Below, piece by piece: positions 15,640-24,032 of a stretch of 59,718 bases of DNA (the stretch's first letter is position 1; every line of letters begins with the position of its first letter). The translations under genes and the position numbers were made by a program. The stretch is taken from assembly GCA_036796975.1 (NCBI GenBank), contig DAIRBY010000019.1, positions 1 to 59,718 on the forward strand, written 5' to 3'. The notes below the pieces were generated by a model, which did no database searches, had not been told where the DNA came from, and saw nothing but the letters and a program-made list of their open reading frames with translations. Source of the DNA: UBA8190 sp003453695. GTDB lineage: Bacteria; Actinomycetota; Acidimicrobiia; Acidimicrobiales; UBA8190.

Positions 15640-16824
15640 ATGCCCACTCGCCGATCGAGAATTTCGACGGACGGCCCTCCCTCCCGTCGGCGTTTCGTCG
15701 GTGCGAGCGTCATCGGCCTCCTCGTCGCCTCCGCCCTGGTGCTGGGCGCATGCAGCTCGACGAACAACTCGTCGTCCTCGACGTCTTCCTCGACGCCCTC
15801 GGGCACGGCGTCGCTCACGAGCCTGGAGAAGTGGCCGACAGCGAGCGTCTCGGTCCAGGAGACGGGCTCGAGCCTGCTCTATCCGCTCTTCAACTTGTGG
15901 GTGAAGCAGATCGAGACGTCATGGCCGAACGTCTCGATCACCACCGGGTCCACGGGCTCGGGCACCGGCATCTCCGACGCCGCCAACGGCACGGTGCAGA
16001 TCGGCGCCTCCGACGCCTACCTGTCGCCGGCGCAGCTCCAGACTTCGCCCACCCTCGAGAACATCCCGCTCGCCATCTCGGCCCAGGAGGTCAACTACAA
16101 CGTTCCTGGACTCTCCGCCGGCACGCATCTCAAGCTCAACGGCGCCGTCCTGGCCGACATGTACACGGGCAAGGTGACCAACTGGAACAACGCCGAGGTC
16201 ACGGCGCTCAACCCCGGAGTCAACATCCCCAGCGTGCCGGTGGTCACCGTGCACCGCTCGGACAGCTCGGGTGACACCTTCCTGTTCTCGTCCTACCTGA
16301 CCGCCTCGGCCCCGCAGTCGTGGACGCTGTCACCGGGCACCACCGTGGCGTGGCCCAACGTCGCCGGTGCCGTGGCCGCCCAGGGAAACGGCGGCATGGT
16401 GAACTCGTGCAAGGCCAACCCGGGATGCGTGGCCTACATCGGGGTCAGCTACCTGAACCAGGCCTCCGGCGCCGGGCTCGGCTACGCGGCGCTCCAGAAC
16501 AAGGCCGGGAATTACGAGCTGCCCACCCAAGCCACGTCGTCCGCAGCGGCGGCCTCTTTCACCTCCAGGACCCCTGCCAGCGGCACCATCTCGATGATCG
16601 ACGGCCCGGCCAGCACCGGCTACCCGATCGTCAACTACGAGTACGCCATCGTGAACAAGACCCAGTCGTCGGCGTTGGTGGCCCAGGCCGTGAAGGCCAT
16701 CCTGGCGTGGTCCATCGACCCCAACAACGGAAACGCCCCCACCTATCTCGACAACGTGAACTTCGTGGCGCTGCCTCCTCAGGTGGTGACCATCTCGGCC
16801 AAGCTGATCTCCAAGATCAGCTGA
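15640..16824 (+). CDS. pstS: Phosphate-binding lipoprotein PstS
   Basis: 394 residues from ATG at 15640, with AAAGGACAGG upstream. The N-terminus combines a twin-arginine-like SRRRFV (15-20) with a lipobox LVLGAC (Cys38), so the mature protein is probably lipid-anchored outside the membrane. A Ser-rich linker follows. Phosphate-binding blocks of PstS are visible: ETGSSLLYPLFN, TTGSTGSGTGI, IGASDAYLS and VVTVHRSDSSGDTFLFSSYL. It captures phosphate for PstCAB. Lies between pstB and pstC in the operon. Length is typical of actinobacterial PstS. Confidence 0.93.
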   Translation: MPTRRSRISTDGPPSRRRFVGASVIGLLVASALVLGACSSTNNSSSSTSSSTPSGTASLTSLEKWPTASVSVQETGSSLLYPLFNLWVKQIETSWPNVSITTGSTGSGTGISDAANGTVQIGASDAYLSPAQLQTSPTLENIPLAISAQEVNYNVPGLSAGTHLKLNGAVLADMYTGKVTNWNNAEVTALNPGVNIPSVPVVTVHRSDSSGDTFLFSSYLTASAPQSWTLSPGTTVAWPNVAGAVAAQGNGGMVNSCKANPGCVAYIGVSYLNQASGAGLGYAALQNKAGNYELPTQATSSAAAASFTSRTPASGTISMIDGPASTGYPIVNYEYAIVNKTQSSALVAQAVKAILAWSIDPNNGNAPTYLDNVNFVALPPQVVTISAKLISKIS

Positions 16825-16863
16825 TAACGAAGGGAAGCCAGTTCCAAGACGGAGCCGCAACCG

Positions 16864-18003
16864 ATGTCGGTTGACACCTTGACCGAGTCGATCGCAGAGA
16901 CTGAGGCCACCCCCGCTCCCGGAGGACCCGGAGGAGGGGGTGGTCCCGCGCCGGGCCCCGGTGGCGGTGGTGGCGGGCTGAGCGGAAGGCCCGTCTCCAC
17001 CGGGCAGTGGTGGCGGGCCGAGCGGCTCATGCCGCAGGTGCTGCACCTCGTCACCTATGTGCCGCTCGTGCTGCTCCTCGCCATCATGGCCGCCTTGGTG
17101 TGGAAGGCCATCCCCGCCATCCGCTACAACGGGCTGGGCTTCTTCGGCCGCACCACCTGGAACCTCGGCAACCTCTACGCGCCGCTCGTCTCGGGTCATG
17201 GGGTCACCCATCCGCCCGGAGCCGCGTACGGCGCCCTGCCGCTCATCGTCGGCACCGTCGTCTCCTCGGCCATCGCGCTGGTCATCGCCGTCCCCGTCGC
17301 CGTGGGCACGGCGTTGGTGGTGGTGGAGAAGTTGCCGCCGCGGCTTTCGACCGGGATCGGCTTCTGCCTCGAGGTGCTGGCCGGGATCCCCAGCGTGGTC
17401 ATCGGCCTGTGGGGGATCTTCACCCTGGGCCCGTTCCTCAGTCACCACGTGGCCACCATCTGGGCCAACCACGTTCCTGACGTCCCGGTGTTGCGCTTCT
17501 TCCGGGGCCCGAGCGGCAACGGCCAGGGGCTGTTCACCTCGGGCGTGGTCCTGGCCCTCATGATCCTCCCCATCATCGCCGCCACCACGCGCGACCTTCT
17601 GCGCCAGGTGCCGCGCGCCACGGTGGAGGGGGCGGTGGCCCTGGGGATGACCGACTCCGAGGCAGCGGGCGCCGTCACCATCCCGTGGGTGCGCTCCGGT
17701 GTCATCGGGGCGTCGGTGCTGGGCCTGGGCCGGGCCCTGGGCGAGACGATCGCCGTGGCCATGGTGAGCGGTTCGCTGGTGGGCTCGAACGTGCACTCGT
17801 TCTATTCGGCCTTCACCACCATCGCTGCCACCATCGTCACGCAGCTCGACGGCGCCCTGACCGACGCCAGCGGCTTGGCCGTGGCGACGCTCGCCGAGGT
17901 GGGGCTGGTCCTCCTCGTCATCACGCTGCTCGCCAACATCGGGGCCCGCATGCTCGTCCGGCGGGTGGCCACGACCGCCCTGCCGGTGGGCAGGGGCATC
18001 TGA
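16864..18003 (+). CDS. pstC: Phosphate ABC transporter permease PstC
   Basis: 379 residues with six transmembrane helices and the binding-protein-dependent permease EAA loop (QVPRATVEGAVALGMTDSEAAGAVTIPW). The first helix (VTYVPLVLLLAIMAALVW) is preceded by an unusual 45-residue cytoplasmic Gly/Pro tail (GGPGGGGGPAPGPGGGGGG). The large loop TWNLGNLYAPL...YGALPLIVGTVVSS is typical of PstC. It forms the channel with PstA, whose start lies 1 nt after this stop. Confidence 0.93.
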   Translation: MSVDTLTESIAETEATPAPGGPGGGGGPAPGPGGGGGGLSGRPVSTGQWWRAERLMPQVLHLVTYVPLVLLLAIMAALVWKAIPAIRYNGLGFFGRTTWNLGNLYAPLVSGHGVTHPPGAAYGALPLIVGTVVSSAIALVIAVPVAVGTALVVVEKLPPRLSTGIGFCLEVLAGIPSVVIGLWGIFTLGPFLSHHVATIWANHVPDVPVLRFFRGPSGNGQGLFTSGVVLALMILPIIAATTRDLLRQVPRATVEGAVALGMTDSEAAGAVTIPWVRSGVIGASVLGLGRALGETIAVAMVSGSLVGSNVHSFYSAFTTIAATIVTQLDGALTDASGLAVATLAEVGLVLLVITLLANIGARMLVRRVATTALPVGRGI

Positions 18004-18004
18004 C

Positions 18005-19009
18005 ATGACCGTCGCCACCGCTCCCGCCGGTGAGGTGCAGCCGGCATCGGCCACAGGCAGCTTCGGGCGGCGGCGGGCCCGCAACGTGGTGATGTGGACC
18101 CTGTGCTCCATCGCCCTGGCCCTCGTCGTGGCGCCGGTGGTGTGGTTGGTGGCCGGGATCGTGGCGCAGGCCGTTCCCGACTGGCGCTGGAACGTGCTCA
18201 CCACCAACCAGCTCGGCAACGGCGGCGGGGTGCTCAACGCCATCGAAGGCACCTTCCTCATCGTGGCCGGCGTCATGGTGCTGGCCGGTGTCGTCGGCAT
18301 CGCCGGTGGCCTGTACCTGGCCGAGTACGCCTCGGCCCGGCACGGCTCGCTGCTGCGGGGCGCGTCCGAGGTGCTGTCCGGTGTGCCCTCCATCGTGCTC
18401 GGCTACGTCGGTTACATCGCCTTGGTGGTGGCGCTCCACTGGGGGTTCTCGCTGTTGGCGGGGTGGATCGTGCTGTCGGTGCTGGTGATCCCCTACATCA
18501 CCAAGACGACCGAGGTCGCCATCCGCAACGTGCCCACCTCGTACCGGGAAGGCGGCGACGCGCTCGGCATGCGCAGCGGGTACATGCTGCGCCGGCTCGT
18601 CATGAAGCCGGCGCTGCCGGGCATCGTCACCGGGCTCATCGTGGCGGCGGCCATCTCGCTGGGGGAGACGGCGCCGCTTCTGTACACGGCCGGCTACAAC
18701 AGCAAGGGTCCTTCCGGGGCGCTCACCCACTCGCCCGTGGGCTACCTCACCTACGACGTGTTCACCTTCTACAACGAACCGTACAAATCGGCGCAGCACC
18801 TGGCGTACGAAGCAGCGTTGTTGCTTATCGTCCTGGTCGTGCTGCTCATCGTGGTGTCCCGGTTCATCGTCTCGTACTCCCAGCGTTACTCCCCGGACCG
18901 CCAGCAGCGCGTGACCGGGCGGTGGCGGCGGGGCGCGCAGCCCGCAGAGGCCCGTTCGGCGCAGCCGCCGCTAGATGCAGCATCCCCGCCGCCACCTCCA
19001 AGGGCCTGA
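18005..19009 (+). CDS. pstA: Phosphate ABC transporter permease PstA
   Basis: 334 residues with six helices and the EAA loop NVPTSYREGGDALGMRSGYMLRR. Motifs NAIEGTFLIVAGVM, GGLYLAEYAS, SGVPSIVLGYVGY and AAAISLGETAPLLYT are characteristic of PstA. The C-terminal 45 residues are an Arg/Pro/Ala-rich tail beyond the last helix. It completes the pstBSCA operon; no U-run terminator is evident downstream. Confidence 0.92.
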   Translation: MTVATAPAGEVQPASATGSFGRRRARNVVMWTLCSIALALVVAPVVWLVAGIVAQAVPDWRWNVLTTNQLGNGGGVLNAIEGTFLIVAGVMVLAGVVGIAGGLYLAEYASARHGSLLRGASEVLSGVPSIVLGYVGYIALVVALHWGFSLLAGWIVLSVLVIPYITKTTEVAIRNVPTSYREGGDALGMRSGYMLRRLVMKPALPGIVTGLIVAAAISLGETAPLLYTAGYNSKGPSGALTHSPVGYLTYDVFTFYNEPYKSAQHLAYEAALLLIVLVVLLIVVSRFIVSYSQRYSPDRQQRVTGRWRRGAQPAEARSAQPPLDAASPPPPPRA

Positions 19010-19096
19010 CCACGGGAAAAGCCGGCCCGACCCGTCGGGCGTCGCCGCTCGACGCGGCGAGGAGGGGCTCGATATGGCCGGTACGGGGGTTGCCGG

Positions 19097-19102
19097 TAGA
19101 CT
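19097..19102 (+). promoter_or_regulatory. -10 box TAGACT upstream of the winged-helix gene
   Basis: TAGACT matches TANNNT and precedes a leader of about 90 nt that contains two inverted repeats: CGTCGTC/GACGACG (19122-19137) and CCCTCT/AGAGGG (19164-19182). The second ends 1 nt before the ribosome site AAGGAG (19184-19189). The leader could fold over the translation start, but no known riboswitch is recognised. Confidence 0.4.
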
Positions 19103-19197
19103 GTGGGCGGTTCCCCGTCAACGTCGTCTCGACGACGCACGCCAACGACGGAGGAGACGACGTCCCTCTGCCACGAAGAGGGCAAGGAGCTGCTGCC

Positions 19198-19887
19198 GTG
19201 CCCAGAGACACCACCGTTCGCCAACGCGTGATCGACTATCTCGTCGAGCACGGCCCTATGCACGACGAGAGCGGACGGGCGACCTCGCGCCTCAAAGCAG
19301 CTGTGGGATACAGCGGTGGCGACGCCGGTTTCATCCGGATCGTGAGCCTGCTGGCCGACTCGGGGGACATCGCCCGCGAGGTGCGGGGCAAGCGCACCTA
19401 CCGCATCTCGGTCACCGACCAGGGCAGTGCCGGCGCTTCGCCGCCATCGTCGGCTTCGCAGGCTGGGGTGTCGCCGGTGAACATCTCCCGGTCCGCGCCC
19501 GTCGGCGACGACCTCGATTACGACGAGCTCGCCGCCGCCCTGCTGTCACGGGTGGCGCGCACGCTGTCAGCGGTCGAGAGTGCCGGTAACGGCGGCGACC
19601 AGGCCGCCTGGGCCCGCCGGCGCATCGACCAGCTCGAGGCGAAGGTGGTGTCGCTGCAGCGGGACCTGGCCCGGGCCCGGGCCGAGGTCCAGTCGGTGAC
19701 CGACGAGCGCGAGGCACTGCGCGAGCAGCTCGAAGCGGCCACCCGCAACCTCGACGTGCTCACCGAGCGGCTGGGAACCCGGCCTCCCCCCAACCGGGCT
19801 GCCGACCGGCTCGACAGCGACGACCAGGCCCTGCTCTACCGCCTCCGGGGGCCGGGTCGCCCCGCCTCGCCCACGCGCGCCGGCTGA
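19198..19887 (+). CDS. Winged-helix plus coiled-coil protein, function unknown
   Basis: 229 residues from GTG at 19198, with AAGGAG 8 nt upstream deciding the start. The first 75 residues look like a winged helix (VRQRVIDYLVEHGPM, then GFIRIVSLLADSGDIAREVRGKRTYRIS). A Ser/Pro linker follows, then a long coiled coil from about residue 100 to 195 (ARRRIDQLEAKVVSLQRDL, ARAEVQSVTDEREALREQL). This suggests a dimeric DNA-binding or scaffolding protein. I do not recognise a named family. It lies behind pst but has its own promoter-like box. Its last 52 bases overlap the 3' end of the convergent transglutaminase gene, a rare arrangement. Confidence 0.75.
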   Translation: MPRDTTVRQRVIDYLVEHGPMHDESGRATSRLKAAVGYSGGDAGFIRIVSLLADSGDIAREVRGKRTYRISVTDQGSAGASPPSSASQAGVSPVNISRSAPVGDDLDYDELAAALLSRVARTLSAVESAGNGGDQAAWARRRIDQLEAKVVSLQRDLARARAEVQSVTDEREALREQLEAATRNLDVLTERLGTRPPPNRAADRLDSDDQALLYRLRGPGRPASPTRAG

Positions 19888-22800
19888 CGCCGGCGGTACC
19901 CCCGCCAGCGACCCCCCGGCGCTCGCCACCGCCCTAACGCGGCGCGCGCCGCACCCGACGTTCGACTGTCCCCGTAGGCCGCCGCCTCGGCGGTGCTCGC
20001 CGCCGCTCGCCACGTGCCGGGCGGGGCGCGCTCGAGCGTCTCGAGTGCAGCGGCGTACTCGCTGAGCGTCTCGGCGGCGGCGCGGGGCCGCCCGGCGCGC
20101 CCACCGGCCCGTTCCATGCGCCGGGCGACGGATTCGGCCGGTCCGGCCGGCCGGCGTCGCCATGCACCGAAGGAAAGCCAGGCGAGGATGGCCGTCACCA
20201 TCACCGACCCGACGACGATGGCCGGCACCGTCCCGAGGAGACGCCCGGTTCCCCGCAGCAACGTGGCACCGGGGCTGGGGTTGGCGTCGGGCACCACCGC
20301 CGTGGGGTCGAAGCTCTGCCACCCGTAACCGGGGAACCACACCTGCACCCAGGCATGGGCGTCGCGCGCCTGCACCTCGTAGAGATCGGTGATGGGGTTG
20401 TAGGGGCCGGGTACGTACCCCACCGCCTCGCGTGCCGGGATTCCCTGCGAGCGGAGCATCACCGCCAGGGCCGTGGAGATCTGCTCGCAGAAGCCGCGGC
20501 GGTCGCCGAAGAGGAACTCGTTCACCGTGTCGGCGCCGGGCGGCAGTGGCGGGATGTCGGTCGTGTAGGTGGTGTGGGTGCCGAGCCAGTCGACGAGCAG
20601 CTCGACCTTGTCGTAGGTGTTGGTGGCCCCCGCTGTGACCTGAGCGGCCAGGGCGGCGGCGCGTGGATAGGCGTGGGGCAGGGCCACGTCGCGCTGCGCC
20701 TGGCGTGTGGCGAGCCCGGTGGCGGGCGCCAGCACGCCGGCGGCGCGCAGCACGGCCGGGTCGGGCACAGACACGTCCGAGCGCACGGTGTAGATGGCAC
20801 CGCTGCCCAAGCCGATGGGGGAGATCACGGCGTCGGCGTTGGCCCGCACGAAGATCTCTCGAGTGGGGAACCAAACCTGTCGCACGTCGTCGGCGTGGAA
20901 GATGAGGTTGGGAGTGGACTGCACGACGTAGAAGGTCTGCAGGTCGCTCTGACCGGAGCCGGCCGGGGTGGCCCCGCCGGGCCCGGTGCCCGGAGCGGTG
21001 CCCGTCGGGGCGATGGTGCCCGGGATGATGAAGGGCGATCCCGGGCCCAGGATGCCGGGAACGGTGTTGTTGGCCAGCCAGCTGACCCCGTTCCAGGTGT
21101 CGAAGGTCTCGCCCACCCAGTACGAGGGCCGCTGGGCGCGCACCCGCATCACGACCGTTTTGCCCAGCGACCCGCGCAGCGCCGTGTTGAGCCTGGAGGC
21201 GAACCCGGTGAAGCCGCCCACCCGGATGGGGTCGGCGGGGCTCCCGGCTCGGGCCGGCTCCGACGGCGAGCCGCGGTCACCGGCCAGAGAGAAGGGGAAG
21301 GCGAGCGACCCGCCCGAGCCGCCCGCCACGGGGAAGACGATGTGGCCGCCAACCGTCGGGGCCGGGAGCGCCAGGAGCAGGGCCACGGCGGGCACGGCCA
21401 GGGCACCGAGCGCAGCGGCGGCGGCCCGTGGTGCCGGAGGCCCCCCTCCCGCTGCCGATGCCCACATGTAGCAGAGCCCGGTGAAGGCAAAACCCATCCA
21501 CACAAGGGCGTAGATGCCGAAGCCCAGGGTGGTGGCCTGGGCGGCGGCGACGGCCAGGAGCACGGCCGACCCCGCCAGCGAGAAGGACAGGTCGCGCCGA
21601 GCGGGCACGTCGAAGGCGTGGATCACCTGCACGGCGACGAACAGCTCGGCGAGCGGGTTCTCCACGGTGGCGATGTCGTAGGCCTGCTGGCCCGACAGCT
21701 GGTGGAAGAACCAGGCGAAGGCGACCACCGCCGCTCCCGCCAGGACGGCCTTCACCCACATGGGCGGCCGTCGCCGCAGGCGATACGACAGCACCATGCC
21801 GGCGACGAGCAGCGCGCCGGCGACGAGCGCCAGGCCGCCGGAGATCTCGCCTTCGGCGTGCACGGCGCCGATGGCCACGAGGACCGACCCGGCGCACGCC
21901 ACCCGCAGCGCCACGGAGTCTTCGGCCGGCCCGGGGCGGTTGGCTCGGCGCAGCCGTTCCATGAGGCCTCCACCTCGAACGGCGGCGCCCGTGGCGGCGC
22001 CCTGTCCGTTGGCCGCAGCAGCAGCGGCGCTGTCGCCACGTTGCCCGGTGTCGAGCCGATCGGCGTCACCACCGGGCTCGGCTGTCGACGACGACGTCGA
22101 AGGACCGACACCGGCGCCGAGGCTCCCCGAGAGCGCCCGGGCCAGGCGCCGGCCAGCCGTCTTGCGGTCGGGCACCGGTGCGCGGCGCGCCCCGCCGGCT
22201 TCGAGGGTGACGAGCGTCACGGATCGGCCGGCGGCGAGGAAGGCCACGACGCTTCCGAAGGCGCGCTCCGCTTCCCGTTCGGCGGCATCGGCCTCGGCGG
22301 GGAGCTCGGCCCGGACCACGACCGGGTCGGCCGCCGGCGTCTCCATCTCCTTGACGGCGATGTCGCCCCGATGGGCGGTGGCCGGCCAGTGCACGAAGCG
22401 CCGGTGGTCGCCGGGTTGGTAGTCCCGCACCCCCCGCGGTTCGCCGATGTCGGCGGGGACGGCGGTGGGGAGCTCGCCCTCGCCGCGCTCTGTTACGGGG
22501 TCGGCCGGCCGTGGTGCACCCAGGCGCGGCGCCACCACGAGCTCGCCCGGCATCGACAGCCGCACGTGCCGGCGCCACCACAGCATCCCGAAGGGCGCGG
22601 CGCTGGCGATCTCCGCCGTGAGCGTCCCGTGCACGCCGCGGCGGGCGGGGACGAGGGTGATCCCGTCGTCCTCGCCGGAGCGCCCTCCGACGAAGGCAGG
22701 TGGGCCCGGAGGCGCCAGGGGCGTGAAGCGCAGACGGGTCGAGGCGTGGACCTCCACTGCCACGGGGGAGCCGGCCACGGCGTCGGCAGGCACGGCCCGG

Positions 22801-22985
22801 AGAGACACCTTGGCCCGGGCGCCGGCGAAGGCGCCGCCGACGAGGCCCACGAGCAGGGCACCCCACACCAGGTCGCCGAGGAGCTGCACCCACCCCGAGC
22901 CGCCTTCGTGGGCGACCAGGAACCACGCCGCCGACAGCGCCAGGGCGCTCGAGACCGGAACGAGCGGGCGCTGCGGACGGGGCAC
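19836..22985 (-). CDS. DUF58-transglutaminase (TgpA-like) fusion membrane protein
   Basis: 1049 residues from GTG at 22985, 10 nt after the moxR stop. Residues 1-300 are a DUF58 protein: two membrane helices, then the signature RDYQPGDHRRFVHWPATA (187-204). A Gly/Ala/Ser linker (300-345) leads to about six membrane helices (360-545) and an external transglutaminase domain with Cys833 (GFCEQ), His877 (RDAHAWV) and Asp893 (SFDPT), the full catalytic triad. One more helix follows near 925 and a basic tail closes the protein. MoxR, DUF58 and TgpA are normally three adjacent genes; here the latter two are joined. The module is linked to envelope protein maturation or chaperoning, but its substrate is unknown. 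Its 3' end overlaps the convergent gene by 52 nt. Confidence 0.88.
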   Translation of the reverse strand: MPRPQRPLVPVSSALALSAAWFLVAHEGGSGWVQLLGDLVWGALLVGLVGGAFAGARAKVSLRAVPADAVAGSPVAVEVHASTRLRFTPLAPPGPPAFVGGRSGEDDGITLVPARRGVHGTLTAEIASAAPFGMLWWRRHVRLSMPGELVVAPRLGAPRPADPVTERGEGELPTAVPADIGEPRGVRDYQPGDHRRFVHWPATAHRGDIAVKEMETPAADPVVVRAELPAEADAAEREAERAFGSVVAFLAAGRSVTLVTLEAGGARRAPVPDRKTAGRRLARALSGSLGAGVGPSTSSSTAEPGGDADRLDTGQRGDSAAAAAANGQGAATGAAVRGGGLMERLRRANRPGPAEDSVALRVACAGSVLVAIGAVHAEGEISGGLALVAGALLVAGMVLSYRLRRRPPMWVKAVLAGAAVVAFAWFFHQLSGQQAYDIATVENPLAELFVAVQVIHAFDVPARRDLSFSLAGSAVLLAVAAAQATTLGFGIYALVWMGFAFTGLCYMWASAAGGGPPAPRAAAAALGALAVPAVALLLALPAPTVGGHIVFPVAGGSGGSLAFPFSLAGDRGSPSEPARAGSPADPIRVGGFTGFASRLNTALRGSLGKTVVMRVRAQRPSYWVGETFDTWNGVSWLANNTVPGILGPGSPFIIPGTIAPTGTAPGTGPGGATPAGSGQSDLQTFYVVQSTPNLIFHADDVRQVWFPTREIFVRANADAVISPIGLGSGAIYTVRSDVSVPDPAVLRAAGVLAPATGLATRQAQRDVALPHAYPRAAALAAQVTAGATNTYDKVELLVDWLGTHTTYTTDIPPLPPGADTVNEFLFGDRRGFCEQISTALAVMLRSQGIPAREAVGYVPGPYNPITDLYEVQARDAHAWVQVWFPGYGWQSFDPTAVVPDANPSPGATLLRGTGRLLGTVPAIVVGSVMVTAILAWLSFGAWRRRPAGPAESVARRMERAGGRAGRPRAAAETLSEYAAALETLERAPPGTWRAAASTAEAAAYGDSRTSGAARAALGRWRAPGGRWRGYRRRQPARVGEAGRPGPRRR

Positions 22986-22995
22986 GGGCCTCGGT

Positions 22996-23973
22996 TCAGG
23001 GGCGAGGCGACGGCGTCGAGGCGAGCAACTCCCGCACCACGGCCAGCGCCGTGCCCTCGTCGGCACCCAGCCGGTGCGCCAGGCACGCCGGCGCCACGGC
23101 TTTCACGTCGTCGGGCACCACATATCCCCGGCTCGCCAGCACGGCGCGGGCCTGTGCGGTGCGGATCAGCCAGATGGAGGCCCGGGGGCTCGCCCCCACC
23201 CGCACCCCGGCGGCATGGCGGGTGGCGCGGGCCAGCTCCACGGCGTAGCGGGCCACGGCCGGCGCCACCTCCACCGTCTCGGTGGCGCGCTGGGCGGCGA
23301 GCCAGCCGGGGATGTCGCTCACCGGCTCCAGCTCGTGCAAGGCGAACTTGCCGCCGTGGTGGCGCACCAGACGGGCCTCGGTCTCGGCGTCCGGATAGCC
23401 GACGGTGGTGCACAGGGCGAAGCGGTCCAGCTGGCTGTCGACGAGCGGGTAGGTGCCGAGCTGGGAGTGGGGGTTCTGCGTCGCCACCACCAGATGCGGG
23501 TTCGGCAGTGGCCACGACTCGCCGTCCACGGTCACCTGCTGCTCCTCCATGGTCTCGAGCAGCGCCGACTGGGTGCGGGGCGGGGTGCGGTTGAGCTCGT
23601 CCACCAGCACCACGTGGGCGAAGACGGGTCCGGGCCGGAACTCCCAGGTGCCCTCGTCGGCGGAGAACACCGACACGCCGGTGACGTCGGAGGGGAGCAG
23701 GTCGGGTTGGCCCTGGATGCGGGCCAGCTCGGTGCCGAGCGACCGGGCCAGGGCGCGGGCGAGCACGGTCTTGCCCACTCCGGGAACGTCCTCGATGAGC
23801 AGATGCCCACCCGACAGCGCCGCCATGGCCGCTGCTTCCAGTGCCGCCGGTGCACCGAGGAGGACGCGGCCCAGGTTCTCGACCAGGCGCTCGCCCAGTT
23901 GCACGGCGCTGTCGAGGCCGCCGCGCCCGTCGGGGGACAGGTCGCCGCCCACGGGGTCCGGCGACAAGACCAT
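22996..23973 (-). CDS. MoxR-type AAA+ ATPase
   Basis: 325 residues. Walker A DVPGVGKT (62-69), Walker B HVVLVDELNRTPPRTQSALLE, the MEEQQVTVDG pore-loop region, VVATQNPHSQLGTYPL (sensor 1) and the C-terminal lid GASPRASIWLIRTAQARA. MoxR ATPases act as chaperones that assemble or activate partner proteins. It is the first gene before the DUF58-transglutaminase fusion (10 nt gap), and the pair is a compact version of the common moxR-DUF58-tgpA operon. The ATG at 23973 is the only good start. Confidence 0.92.
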   Translation of the reverse strand: MVLSPDPVGGDLSPDGRGGLDSAVQLGERLVENLGRVLLGAPAALEAAAMAALSGGHLLIEDVPGVGKTVLARALARSLGTELARIQGQPDLLPSDVTGVSVFSADEGTWEFRPGPVFAHVVLVDELNRTPPRTQSALLETMEEQQVTVDGESWPLPNPHLVVATQNPHSQLGTYPLVDSQLDRFALCTTVGYPDAETEARLVRHHGGKFALHELEPVSDIPGWLAAQRATETVEVAPAVARYAVELARATRHAAGVRVGASPRASIWLIRTAQARAVLASRGYVVPDDVKAVAPACLAHRLGADEGTALAVVRELLASTPSPRP

Positions 23974-24032
23974 GGAACAAACGGTACCGGCTCCTCTGCG
24001 GTTTCGAGGACCGGCTCCTCAGCCGCCGTCGC

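Noticed and set aside
16330..18393. Long minus-strand open frame across pstS, pstC and pstA
   Set aside because: Shadow of three well-supported genes, rich in Gly/Asp/His runs with no recognisable domain.
19025..19040. Hairpin GCCCGAC-CC-GTCGGGC after pstA as a terminator
   Set aside because: The loop has only two bases and no T-run follows.
20355..23594. Plus-strand open frame of over 1000 codons opposite the transglutaminase and moxR genes
   Set aside because: Composition is antisense-like (Gly, Arg, His, Val), it spans two real genes, and the minus strand has catalytic motifs throughout.
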